Shown here: one piece after another, positions 23,460 through 35,074 of the stretch
How positions within the stretch are numbered: position 1 is the stretch's first letter
Layout: every line of letters begins with the position of its first letter
From: Terfezia claveryi
Lineage: Eukaryota; Ascomycota; Pezizomycetes; Pezizales; Pezizaceae
Assembly (NCBI GenBank): GCA_015179025.1
Contig: WHUX01000052.1
Span: 124,001 to 188,000, forward strand
Direction: 5' to 3'
DNA: 64,000 bases
Position numbers and translations under genes: made by a program
The notes under the pieces: model-generated
What the model was told of the DNA's origin: nothing
Databases searched by the model: none
The model's input: the letters and a program-made list of their open reading frames with translations, nothing else

Positions 23460-25355
23460 CTCTAAATGCATAGTTAATGAAGAAACATATACGGGGGGGC
23501 AGCAAAAAACGATCACCCTAGGAGCTTGATTCATAATAGATCACTCTGTCAGGGGCAGTAACTATTCAAATTCAAGTCATTATCTACACATGTAAAATTT
23601 CATTTATACCTCTTAGAATTACAAAGTCCATCCTATACCAACCCCTCCACTCCCCACATAATGCACATCCGAACCGCTCAGGGGTGGCTCTTTATTTTAT
23701 AAATACAAATTCACCACCCTTCTTAATTGACCCCTTCCTTTCATACTTACATGCCTCTGGCAAACCAGCAACCAAACTAGGGGAAAAAAAGCACGGCACA
23801 CCAAGGCGTAATCTATTTGAGGGGATAGGATACCTTATGGAAGGGACGGGAGACCGTGGTGAAAGGGCCCACCTCTAGGATAAAATGCGGGAGTGTTGCT
23901 GCCCGGCGATTATTGCCAACAGAATAGCGCGCTTTTATAGTAATTATTACCGTGCCAGCTTCTGGTGATAGTACATGTAGTTAGCCCTTACAGGCCCCGG
24001 AGGGCCAGGGGAGCAGGCCGGAGTCATGCATGCCTAGGGGCATCAATAAAGAGATCCCCTGTAATTACTGGCCGTGGGGTTGAGGGCGGGAGTTTGTGCA
24101 ACCACTGCTTGACTCAAAATGAGCAGCTTTTGAGCATCTAGGTATCTCTAACTTGAGCTGGGACGTGTAGAATTCTTTTTCTTTTTTTCTTTATTAAAAA
24201 GTACTCGTGTGCACCAATAGTCTAAAAAGTATAGGTAGGAAAAGCAGAATAGGAAGGCTTTCCCCACCTGGGGCGTGCAGAGGGAACCTAAATATCAAAT
24301 GGACGGGCATTGAAGACAATCATACATACTATAGTATCTTGACGTCTTATATATTTATTTATATATTTATCATGACTGTTCTTGCCGAGTCGCTCGTTGA
24401 ATGTTCTCAAATTGAGTTCAGGGTAACCATTCTCACTATTACTGTTTCTGAGCCACCCTTCTCTTCTTTTTTCTTCTCTCCTATCACGTACGTTGATTCA
24501 ATGCCTATGCCCATAGTGTCATTACCCACAGACCTGCAGCATTCCCCACTTGAGGGGGCTTTACTGGGAAGGAAGAAATCTAGTCCGTGGGGCCAGTTAG
24601 TTCTGTTGCTCGTACTTTAGAAACCACAGGCTCGAGAACTCTGTTCCCCAGTATTTGTATTTTAGAAACCGCCCCTTGACAAAAGTATCTTCTGATGGAA
24701 TATTGTAGATCTAATTATATTCATTGGTTCTTTTGTAATGATTTCATATATATAAATGGGTGTGGCGGGGAAAGCACGGGGCTCCATGCTTGTAGCTTCA
24801 GAAACTTCGCCTGCCCATGGCGAGGCATCCGCGTATAGAGTAGTACTTTAAGTTACAAACCCGTGCATTGGCGACGGGCAGATAGTCATGTTTTGGATAG
24901 AAGTAAAATTGAGAAAGATCCGGGATTGGGGGTAGTTCTAGGAATGCATGCATAAGTTACTCCGTACTTTATATTGCTTTCCGTGTGCCGGCGCGTGCCA
25001 TATGCCTTACTGCTAATAAGCTAAGGGGTTTCGGCCCCGTAATGTTTTTAAAGTGAGATGTCTAGTATTTCGTCCTGTTGGAATGTTATAAATCAATTTG
25101 TAGGTGTCACTAGGTAGCTCAGGTTGAGGATTTCACACTAAATCCTTCGGATGAATGAAAAGAATGTTTATGATGGGAACCTCCCCCTGATTGGCCATTA
25201 ACTTATTTGTGGAGTAGACACATCGATCGCAAGAGGACCGAATCCCTATCGTACAAGTCATAGAACTCTCATTCGTGCCCTACTTTTGAACCTCCCCCCC
25301 GGTCATGTCCCTTTATTCCCCTCCAACCTGTCCACTTCCAATTGTACCAGTCATT
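23460..25355. other. Intergenic, no gene recognised
   Basis: No open frame with a recognisable motif or a plausible splice structure was found. The sequence is of mixed composition with several T- and A-rich tracts. Confidence 0.4.
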
Positions 25356-26232
25356 CTAAGCAGTGCAGCCAGTTCCATACCCTCTTTGACTACAACCCCA
25401 GAAGAATAATCAGCACCCGTGGTGTACCAAAAAAAAATGTATATGAGATCAAAAGGATACATACCATCCAGCACCACAATGCGCAGCCGTCTTTCCACTA
25501 TAGGAGCGTGAGTGATTATTGACATCGACCTGGGAAATGTGTGATAAAATTCACTGACCAGTATCCTTTTATCGAGCAACATTGCCCATCCCAGAGACTA
25601 CCAGTGCATGTAACATTCTTGGCAGCTCCACAACTACCGTCCACGGTAGGAGTTACACCAGTGAGGCATGTTCCCGCAACTGAGAAGGTCTGCTGACTGT
25701 AGAATAATTAACGCGGTGTTCGTCTGAAAATTGCAATTCATATGGGAACAAACCATCCAACACCGCAGTACTGGGCAGTACTATTTCCACTAATCAACGC
25801 TCCCAGTCAGATAACACTCTCTCAATGGTGAATTGGTTAGAGGATACTCACCAAAAACCGTGGGAAGAACAGCATGTCCCGAATTCACTGTGACAGGTGT
25901 ATCCATTGGCACCGCCGCAGGTCCCATCAGGAGTTAACTTCTCAAGGCAGGTGCCATAGCGGGTATCACAGCCGCCGCCACAGTGGGAAGTAGAGTTGCC
26001 ACTTTTTAAAATAAGGAATGAGCATCCATTGAGGAAATTATTATGAGTTTATACGTCCTACTTACCACCAATGGGAACCGGAGCAACATATGCCAAAATC
26101 TGCCCAGCATTCATATGTCTTATTGCCGATTACACCGCAAGACCCATCTGGAGACAGCTCTGCCATGGAAAGCATGGCAGTGAATGACGAAGAAAAGATG
26201 GCAACAGCCGTCAATAATCCGAAGGACAACAT
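25356..26232 (-). CDS. Secreted protein of three CBM18 (hevein-like) chitin-binding domains
   Basis: Six exons (26066-26232, 25852-26001, 25754-25789, 25559-25696, 25465-25497, 25356-25389) give 185 residues. A signal peptide (MLSFGLLTAVAIFSSSFTAM) is followed by three full eight-cysteine hevein-type domains at about Cys32-74, Cys84-128 and Cys140-183. Each has the CC-x(4-5)-C-G pattern (for example FGTCCSSHGFCGNSTAQYC). CBM18 domains bind chitin oligomers; in fungi such proteins protect wall chitin or bind released fragments. All five introns (57-75 nt) are phase 2 and split a cysteine codon as TG|T, at Cys56, 106, 118, 164 and 175. Two exons are only 36 and 33 nt. There is no catalytic domain and the protein ends two residues after the last Cys. 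The splice model is confirmed by cysteine spacing at every junction. Confidence 0.9.
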
Positions 26233-26331
26233 TTTGTGGTATGTTATTGTTTGTTCAGTTGCAACGGATAGTCTTGATTGCTGTAGACTGTGGAGGAGAA
26301 GCGGCCCCCAACCACATCGTGGTGAAGGGCC

Positions 26332-26339
26332 CTTATATA
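26332..26339 (-). promoter_or_regulatory. TATA box of the CBM18 gene
   Basis: TATATAAG on the minus strand lies about 100 bp upstream of the ATG at 26232, a normal distance for a fungal core promoter with a short leader. Confidence 0.45.
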
Positions 26340-27895
26340 GGAGTTGCTGCTTGACTGCAGCTGGCTAAAGATCGCCGTATTTTCAACACCCGGCGGCTTA
26401 AGCCCTAACCTACACATACCTCAGGTGAGTTATACGATGCCTTGTAGTCTGGTTGGGATGCCTTGTACCGCATGATGTTATCCGCATCGAGCGTAGGACC
26501 GATGGCCTTACGCCCTTGCCTTAACTGTTTCAAACCGTTGCAGCCTTCAGAAACAATCTCGTGATGGAACTTTATTATGCCTTGACCGTGCAGTAGTCAC
26601 TTTAGATCAGGTTTAGGATGCCAACCTATGAGTGTAACTCTTGACATGCATAGGGAGTTTATGAATTGTAAAGGTTCTCAATTGATGTCGGTCTCAAATA
26701 ATAGGAACATAGGGATCTAGGAAACCTTAGGCTCTAGGAGCTCCCTAATTATCCCAAAGGTGACGGCGCAGGTAGCCATGAAAAACAGCAAAACACGGCC
26801 CGAGTGGATTATGAGTTCTGACTTTCCTCCTCTCCACTATTGTAGAAACACCATTTCAAAATCGCCAGTCGACAAGTTAAACGGATCTCGCTGTATCTTG
26901 ATTGATATCAGTTTACCAAATCCAGACACGAAGTTTGATGGCATAAGACACGAATCGTAATTCTTGACCCTTGCTTTGAATCCATACTATTGTTTATTGC
27001 ACAACTTCGTGTTGACTTGGGTCATGATCGTTGCACAATTCTCGTTAACTACTGGGGATCTCGCCGCATATCCTTCCATAAACAAAGTTACGAACAAAAT
27101 ACTCGTGAACAAAGTTACGAACAAGCGAACTGACGCACGAGCTTACTTCATGAGCTGGGCACAGCGTCTGCGTAACATTCAACAGCCTGAGTGGATATCT
27201 CTGTCTGAATAGTGCGGGCAATTGTATGATTTCATAACCAGTCAGATATGCCAGTGAGCAAATGCCAAAATTTGACCTGAGAGGAGAGTACATAAGTGAT
27301 TTTTTCCTATCACTTGTGCCGTTCCTTAACAATTTCATATAAGTATGTTATATAGATGAATTCTTAGGTAACCCATTACATTAAGGTTGAAGTCAATTGC
27401 TTTGCAACTTGTGACGTTCGTCGTAGGCGGGCCGATTTCATGTATCACTTCCTGCAAGTGCCTCCCATACTGGAATGAACAGCAAATTGCTAAAATGCAA
27501 TGCAATATACAACATATGCATCGGCATGGCTATTGCAATTGTTCCTTCATGCTACACAAAAAAAAAAAAAAATTCAGTCCTGACATATTGTATGTGTTGT
27601 GGTGTTTCTCTTCATTTTGGGCTCCCAAGAATTGCTTGAGGGTAATCTAATCATGGTATACACTGTTTATTACGCCCTCTCCCGATCTATATACTGTATA
27701 TACACTATATATATGGTGATAAGACGTCGTGTTCGATATTGGGAGGCGACTTCCACTTTCGTACATGCCAAGCTATAAATGCGACTAGTTTAGCGACTTA
27801 CGCTATGATGTATACTCAATTCAGGTGCAACCACACCACACCACGTTCAGGTAACAGAGCCAAGAACTTGTAATAAACATCTAATGAAAGAGTGC
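26340..27895. other. Intergenic, no gene recognised
   Basis: It contains TAGTCTGGTT at 26445-26454, a short direct repeat of AACAAAGTTACGAACAA near 27078-27124 and a poly(A) run near 27557-27572. No coding signal is seen. Confidence 0.4.
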
Positions 27896-28083
27896 TAGGG
27901 GTAGGTCCGGGAAAACTGGTGAATAAGACTCCTTGTCTGTCTCTTCGCTCTTTCCTTTTTGTGGTAGGAGCGTTACTAGTTGTGGGCAGATTAGCGTCCT
28001 TGACTCGAATTTTGACTTATTCTAGAGTTATGATTCAGATACAGACAAGGAGTCTTATTCACCAGTTTTTCCGGTAGTGCATG
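27896..28083. repeat. Inverted-repeat (MITE-like) element, about 190 bp
   Basis: Arms at 27901-27940 and 28041-28077 are inverted copies with few mismatches (core AAACTGGTGAATAAGACTCC and its complement), enclosing about 100 bp. No open frame lies inside. It resembles a small non-autonomous DNA element. Confidence 0.75.
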
Positions 28084-28218
28084 CAGTTTTCAAGCAGACA
28101 GTAAGAGTCTCCGTGATTGTCGATCGACACCGTACGTATGCATAGGCCCCCATTAGAGTGCGTTGGACTAAAGCCCCTTCACAGCCGTACAGAGGTAGTA
28201 TTATAAACCAATGAATCT

Positions 28219-28232
28219 ACGTTATATTTTCT
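28219..28232. repeat. Left target-site duplication of the LINE
   Basis: ACGTTATATTTTCT here is repeated exactly at 30099-30112, directly after the poly(A) tail of the LINE. Confidence 0.9.
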
Positions 28233-29839
28233 CGGCTAGCAATAGCAGATGAGGTCATAAACCAAGTGGCCGAGGAGAACCACTTACCATTGGAAGATAG
28301 CAAGCATGAGGAGTTAGTGCTGAGGAAGAAGAGGAGGAAGAAGAACAAGGAGGTAAAGATGGTCAAATGGGTAGGGTTTCTCATGGATGAGAGCTTGACT
28401 TTTAAAGAGCATTGGAAAAGCCGGATCGCTAAAGCCCGTAAATTGTTGGGACAGCTAAATGGCTTGGGCAACTCTAATTGGGGGATAAGTGCTAATAGCT
28501 GGCGAGCAGCTTATACAGGAATGATTCGGGCAGTAGCCTTATGGGGCGCAGAGCTCGGATGGAGAGGGCAGAAGGACTGGGAGGAGGAATTCGAAAAACT
28601 CCAATACCAAGCCCTGAAGAAGTGTGTGAATGCAACCCATGGGTCAAGGCGGGATCTGGTTAGCCAGATCGCAGGAGTTGAGTCCCCTAGAATGGCTCTG
28701 GATGCGGCTCAGGCCAGACTAATGGGCAAAATGATGCGTGACCCCAATGCACTGGGAGACCTGTGGCTGGGGGAAGGCAGAAAGAGAAGGAACATGGAGG
28801 AAGGGAGAGCGTGGGACAATTTCGGTGAGCCTTTCTTTGCTAAAGATGGCTTTACCTCAGTTTTGACAGCTATACGGAGCAAGGCTGGGGTGTTGATGGA
28901 GGAGGGGAACGAGAAATTGAGTATAGGGGGGAGGGTAGAGAAGACCCAGATCCCTACAGTAGACCTCCACCTGACAAGAGAGTCCAAACCAGAGGAGTGG
29001 CAAAGAAAAATTGATGCTGCCAAGGAGGACTCTATAGTTATCTATACGGATGGAAGTATGAGCTCAAAGGGTCGAGTTGGGGGGGGTGGTGCTCGGCTGG
29101 CGGTAAGGTAAGGGGAGAGGTAGGCATTGGGAGATTGGCTACTGTGTGGGACGGGGAAGTGGTGGGGATCAACAGAGCTTTAAAGAAGGCTAATGGGGAG
29201 TGGAAGGTCTTGATATTGACAGACTCCCAGGCTGCACTAGCTGCGATCCGAGAGGCGGGGAAAAAAGGCAGAGCCAGGACCGCCGACCTGAGAGGGGTGG
29301 TAAAGCTGATCAAACAGAGGCAGAGAAGAGTAGGTGAAGGGGCGGTGAGGCTGGGCTGGGTCAAGGCCCATGTCGGAATTGAGGGTAATGAAACCGCAGA
29401 TTCCCTGGCAAAAAAGGGGGCGGAGGCGGAGTTCCCTAAGTACCCCCTAATTACAGAAGGGGGACTAAAGCAAGAATGGAGAAGAATGAGGGAAAAGGAA
29501 AGGAGGGTTATGGGTGCAGGAATGGGGAGGGTGGTGAAATGGGGCAGGAAGGCACGGGCAAACTACGTTCAATGCCGCACAGGGAAGGGGAACCTTCAAT
29601 CCTGGCGTGCGAAGTTGGATGATACAGTCGATCCCACGTGCCGATCCTGTGGGCACTGCCAAGAGACCGGTAGGCATGTTGCCCTGGTATGCCCACGAGG
29701 GGAGGAGATTGGCAGGAGATGGGGCTCCTGGGGAGAAATGGACGAGCGGGGGAGATGGCTCAGGAAAGTAAAGGATGGAGGGAAGGAAACTACCATTGAC
29801 TTGGTGGAGACCTTCTTCTCCAACCTGGACCTGGTGTGA
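28233..29839 (+). pseudogene. LINE ORF2 3' fragment: RT C-terminus, RNase H, zinc knuckle
   Basis: The open frame from the truncation point runs to a stop at 29109-29111. After the frameshift in the G-run it continues in another frame to the stop at 29837-29839. The RNase H catalytic positions are visible: D of YTDGSM, E in the VVGINRAL region, D of LTDSQ, and H and D of HVGIEGNETAD. Endonuclease and RT catalytic domains are missing, so it cannot move on its own. No start codon of its own is expected. Confidence 0.85.
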
Positions 29840-30098
29840 GCAGCTCGTCGAGAAGGGAGGGCCGGAAGGGGGCGTGGTGGAGGAGGATATACATATTTTT
29901 AATGGGGGTGGGCCTGTAGGAGGCGTGGCGGGGGAGGCAGGGGTCATTTCGGCTGCGTTTCTTAGGCTTGGGAGGCTGGGCGTTTATGCAATCCGTTGTC
30001 CCGTGGATGTACCAAGTCTTCTAAGATGAGGGAACGGGGCCGTCTCATAGCCTTAGGCTCCATAGACGTACAGATTTCAAAAAAAAAAAAAAAAAAAA
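28233..30098 (+). mobile_element. 5'-truncated Tad-like LINE (non-LTR retrotransposon)
   Basis: A 1.87-kb insertion ends in about 20 A residues (30079-30099) and is bounded by a perfect 14-bp target duplication. It keeps only the 3' part of ORF2. The C-terminal end of the reverse-transcriptase region (KWVGFLMDESLTFKEHWKSR) is followed by an RNase H domain with YTDGSM, LILTDSQAALAA and AHVGIEGNETADSLAKKGA, and a CCHC-type zinc knuckle (CRSCGHCQETGRHVALVC). The reading frame breaks once, at a run of eight G (29079-29086); after it the frame resumes as GGKVRGEVGIGRLATVWDGE. The exact duplication and the nearly open frame mean a recent insertion. Domain order fits the fungal Tad/I group, but without the RT core the clade is not certain. 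Confidence 0.93.
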
Positions 30099-30112
30099 AC
30101 GTTATATTTTCT
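30099..30112. repeat. Right target-site duplication of the LINE
   Basis: Exact copy of 28219-28232, immediately after the poly(A) tail. Confidence 0.9.
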
Positions 30113-33018
30113 TTCAATGCCCGTGACGTTTATTCGGCTTACCGTAGGTGTTCTAGCTGGCGTAAGGTTCACCCGCTGTTAAAACAGATACATAGTGGAT
30201 CAATACTTCATTATAATATCTATATACTTGGGTATGTATTTACAATTTTATTTAGCAATTGGTATGGCAATCGCGTTTTGCTCCTGGTCCTTAGACTAGG
30301 GCGGGCCAGTATTATACATAGCATACAAGATTCAAACCTAATTAGTCAATTGGGTCTCAGTACTTACAGTTCTATGTGTGTAATTGTTCGCTCGTGGGGG
30401 CTGGGGTATCAGTACATGATACCCGCACCTACTCTTACCCCATCTCGAAATGGAACAACATGCACATTTATGCCCTGTATGGAGTCCAAAAGCTGCCAGT
30501 AGTAATTTCTTGTAATATATTATATCCATATTAACATCACAGCATATTGTGCAATTATCTTATATTTGCACGTCAGTGCAATTCGAGTATAATGTGAACT
30601 GGCAGCATATTAGGGGTATTCAGATTACTCTAGTATGAAATGATTTGAGCATATATACTTTCCCAGAATATTGATAGGAGCGTACGCAGCCGGATAGGAT
30701 TATATGTTCGACGTCAGGTGATTGTAGCAATCTGTCCGAGACTACAAATTTCCTAGTCTGGCTGCATTTCACCTCGTAGCCAGAATATGAGGGCTGGGAG
30801 TTCACCTGAAACGGGTGAGAATGGTGTCTAGTTGCACGACCCAAACTGGGTATGAAACTACTCCAAACTTTATATGAGACTACCCCAAACCATTCCCTCC
30901 TATGAACTTACCTCATATTACCCTGAATTCCAGATTAGCTAAGCCACAAAGGGAGGAACCATGGGATACTATACATGGCTTCTCAAATTACTTTATTGTG
31001 CCAACCAGACTATTATTTGGTCCCCAGTTGAGCCTCTTGCACCGGATAGATATTCCCTCATATATACTCAATGGATGTCGGCGTCTACCAGATTGCCTAA
31101 TAGCCTCGGCCATATAACCCCCAAACCACTCTCCATTACTGGATATCTCCTCATGTTGGATCGGTCTTCCCCAGCCCAAGGGCTGCAATCATGCGTCAGG
31201 CAATCCGAGCATAGGCATCCAAATGAGATATTAAATCCATTATACTCTGGTTGGTTCCACGTACGGGCCCAGGCATGAGAGACGGGGGAGCGAAGTTCCT
31301 GAGTATCCCTGGACACGAGCTACACGCATGGCAGCATATCATGAATTTGCGAAAGATGAGTAAAATTTTATGGGGAGGTCGAGCCCACAAGGGAACATTC
31401 TGTAATCTAAGTTCCAGGCCATATGTCCAACAGTAGTGCAGTATAACTCGACTTTTTCGTATAGGTAACTGTTGAAAATTATTCGAGCATGCAGTTCACA
31501 GCCCTCGAACCCTACAGGTAAGGGATAGTTATAGGTAGTCTCAACCCTTGAGCTCCGAACTGACGTCACCACAATCAATACACTCCTGGAGGTATATCCA
31601 ACGATTACTTCACTTCAGAGTAGTCTGGTTGGCACAACACCCTCTGTAGACTTCAGAGTTGCCTGTATTTACTTTCTTCGGCTAGTTTGCATTAGGCTTT
31701 TGTTACAAATTCATATAATAGGTTTTATTCAAATCACTCTCGTACGGCTAGAATTCTGTAGATATCTGGCGGGTCTTATATATACGGGCAGTCTCCATAT
31801 AACCGAAAATCGAAAAACACCCCTACTATAAACACCCGGGACCTAAATCGGGTGCTTATCTGTGGTAGTATACACTGAAAATTTTCATACTATAGTGACT
31901 TGAACACCCTAATAGTACAAGTAGTTACAGAAAACGGAACTCATACCTTTCGGCCAGAGTTCTGGTGAGGAGTCATAGCTGCCGGGGCCTGAAAAGCTAT
32001 AATGGGACGGCCAGGTCTCGTAAGGGGGGAGTTTAATGCGGAGTATTACCCTGAAGCCACCCAAATTAGCCCACATAACCTATTTTGTTACGTTCGGCAA
32101 TCGTTCGATATTGACGAATAGTTCAGATTATCCACGCGGCGTTGAATTTAGACGCAACAAGATGGGAGACAAATTGCGTAAAGACCGACGTTAGTTCGAA
32201 CGATTGAGCAATCTGTCGCCTTGCCAGTGGATTCTGCAACAAATGTTCGCGGGGCCCTATCTCGAGTCCAGGTAAAGGCAAAAAAGTCCAGTATCCTTCA
32301 TTAATTGCGGATTCCCTCAAGTAATATCCCAACCTCGAGCCGAGTAACTCGTTTAAAATTTTTTTTGATTATTAATTATTTTGTTATTAAGTATAGTCAG
32401 ATATAGCTGCCGCTGCAATTATATAGCTTGCATATAGCTGCCGCTACTAGCATATGAGTGATTGCTGGTTTATTCTAGGGCCCTCAGTTGATATAAAAAA
32501 GATCCGTAAAGTAAATAACTTACCACTGTGCAGTTGATATATTGTGTTGCAACAGGGCATGTATTATGTATGCCGCATTACCTAAAACTCCCTGACAGTC
32601 AATCGTCGGGCTTGTGCGGGATACGGTAGCTTGAACCATTTGTCAATATCGAACGATTGGCCATTGTCAGTCAAGATTGCTGAACATCTCGAATAATAAA
32701 CTTTTCAGTCTGCAGTGATAACAAGAATGCTGAAAGTTAGATAAACACTCTCCGTCGAGCGAAAATAAAATTAACTGAATGCTTGAGAAGTCCACGCCTT
32801 TAAATACAAGCTAGTGCTAAAGTCGACCCCAAGATCCAGATAAAGATAGAGTAGAGAATGTAATTCAAACTAAATATAAAGGTTACTCACATTTATGCCA
32901 GATCCTACACCAACAACGTAAAAGGAATATGACCATCTTAAAACACAAGTCAATGTAACAAATCCTTCCACAGTTCCATTGAATGCCCAACTAAACACAC
33001 TCCGTCATAACATCACTT
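30113..33018. other. Intergenic, MITE-like motif copies, no gene
   Basis: Several short frames are open but none shows a motif. Dispersed decamer copies are at 30754, 31003 and 31621. Two divergent copies of a tetra-purine/pyrimidine block (ATAGCTGCCGCT) occur near 32402 and 32434. Confidence 0.4.
30754..31012. repeat. Candidate 259-bp MITE-like element
   Basis: TAGTCTGGCTGCATTT at the left and ATTGTGCCAACCAGACTA at the right are inverted at their outer 9-10 bases and start and end in TA. It fits a short non-autonomous element with a TA target, but inner pairing is poor. Confidence 0.45.
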
Positions 33019-35074
33019 CTAAGATTTCATTTCTACAAGTTCATCATCAACAAAGTCCGCCTCAGTCAATTCCGTGTCCTGGACCTTCCAGTACAGAACT
33101 GGCAGGACAAATATCATGCCTGCCGCGCAGAGTCCCCAGCTCGAGCCGAATCTAAAATATGTTTCTATCAGCAAACATTCTGCTCTGACCTCATAAGCGG
33201 TCATGTGGGCAAAATGGTACTTACAGAGCCTCGAAGGAATATTTAACAGCGTCCATTCTCCAAACCACAGCCGCTCCAGCTGATTGGATCCCCTTGTAGA
33301 ATCCTGCAAAATAAGCTAGCTTCCTAGGGTCATTGGAGAGAGCACCCATGAGCCAGTAGGCGTAAGTTTGCCACATCGCGTCAAGGAATCCGTAGAAAAG
33401 ATACAAAATACAGTATCCCGCGAATCGAGAATCTGGAGTCATCTAGATTAGCAGCGCTCACAAAAGTATGAATTCCGCAGCACTTACCATAAATATCAAT
33501 TCCAGGAGGGACAGGCTTTACTTTATGTAGAGCATTTGCTTCATGTTGACGACCATCTGGATACCGATGCAATACAACGTAACCAGCGCCCCACTGTAGC
33601 AGGTAGTTAGTTCTCCCTGAAAGGAAAAGTAATTATAAGGGACGGAGGAGAACGAACGATCACGTTGACAATGACAAACAAAATACCCCAGCCGAGCCAT
33701 GCCCTTGTCTTCCTTGAACCCAGCCTGACATTATCAAGAATAAAACCAAACACAACGGCACCAAAGATTTGAGAAAGCCAGTACCAGATGTTGTTGAATG
33801 CCCTCCCACGCAAGTTGAACAGGTACAAGTTGAAGCCGTTTTGTTGGTACGTATAGAACCAGTTACTCGCCCAGAACATGGGGAATAGGAGGATGATGTA
33901 GTAGTCAGATATGAGAGTTTGATAAAGACCTTTAACCTCCGTAATAGCCGAGGGGTGACGGACATGAGCAACACGGGTACCATCCTTGCGCACAATTTGT
34001 TCTGGAGGCACAAGGAAAAACGCAAGAATCGCTCCTGCCACCATAAGGACAATGAAACCGACGTATGTGCCATCGTTGACTATGCCGCTAGATGCGGAAT
34101 CCCAATTTTGAACAATGGGAGAAATAGAGCCAATGACGGCACCCTATGATAGTTAGATGGGTTTGGGATAGTACATCTGTATATAAACTCCTCACCATGT
34201 TGAAAATCCCCCAGAAGAGGCCAATATATCTCCCTTTCTCATTTTCAGTAGGATAACTCTGTTCAATGACACAATTTTAGTATGAATTCTTGTTCTATGC
34301 TTAGCCAATCGGTTTTGCACTACCATCATGACGGTTCCTTGGGCACACCATAAAAATGCGGCACAAACGCCCAGGATTGCGCCGGAGGCGATAACGAAGG
34401 CAGCATTTTTTGTATGATTGTAACAGAGCAGGCTCCCAGAATACAAGGCGTAGCCCACTCCACCAAATCCAAGAGTTGTACGAGCACCAACTAAAGTGAC
34501 GTTAGTATGATTGATGGACAGGGCTTCAAGAGTTGAAAGTAATACAGTAGTTAAGAACAGTTCCTGCAATGAAGCCAAAGAAGGCGAACGTGGTATATAG
34601 GGCCGAATTTGCGTTGGAGGTAACGGAGCTTTCAAGCTGAACTTGATCAGCACACTGAGACTGCGGATGAATACAAGAATATATAGTACGTACTTGACCA
34701 CCAGCACCCAAACTGAAAACGGACATATATTAAAATACGCTTCCAGCTAGTTGTCAAAGGATCGACTAGACGTACCCATTGAGCGCGTTAAACATGCCTA
34801 TTTACCCTAATGTAAGTAAACATTTCCGCCTGCGTAAGTATATGAAGAGTAGTTACCTGGACATAGGAAGCAGACGAAGCCAGTCAGGATGACTACCACA
34901 TCCATTAGCATTCTGAACCTTAGCAGTTGTAGCGGTTTACATATTGCGAATACCTTGCGTAAGCGGTGACCGCCATGCTGGAATGCTAAGTCCAAATACT
35001 TTGTACCCTGACTGGTTCCGACTCTCTGCAGTCGCTTGTGTGAGCGGGTATTTGCGAACCTCAGTGTCTGCCAT
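33019..35074 (-). CDS. UNC93-like major facilitator membrane transporter
   Basis: Eleven exons give about 472 residues: 35007-35074 (uncertain), 34857-34912, 34776-34797, 34694-34712, 34546-34636, 34324-34490, 34196-34258, 33658-34143, 33488-33593, 33225-33432 and 33019-33151. The joins restore GFVCFLCPGMFNALNGLGAG, YFGARTTLGFGGVGYALY, GTVMMSYPTENEKGRYIG and PPGIDIYDSRFAGYCILYL, all typical of fungal UNC93-like proteins with 10-12 membrane helices. Two exons are microexons of 22 and 19 nt. The substrate is unknown; some family members affect potassium channels or are proposed permeases. The first junction is unsettled. A 94-nt intron keeps the frame but drops YKVFGLSIPAWRSPLTQ, which looks coding; keeping it needs a 28-nt intron. 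The start MADTEVRKYPLTQ has only modest support. Confidence 0.85.

Noticed and set aside
28709..29947. Several minus-strand frames across the LINE
   Set aside because: They are shadows of the LINE ORF2, which has clear RNase H motifs on the plus strand.
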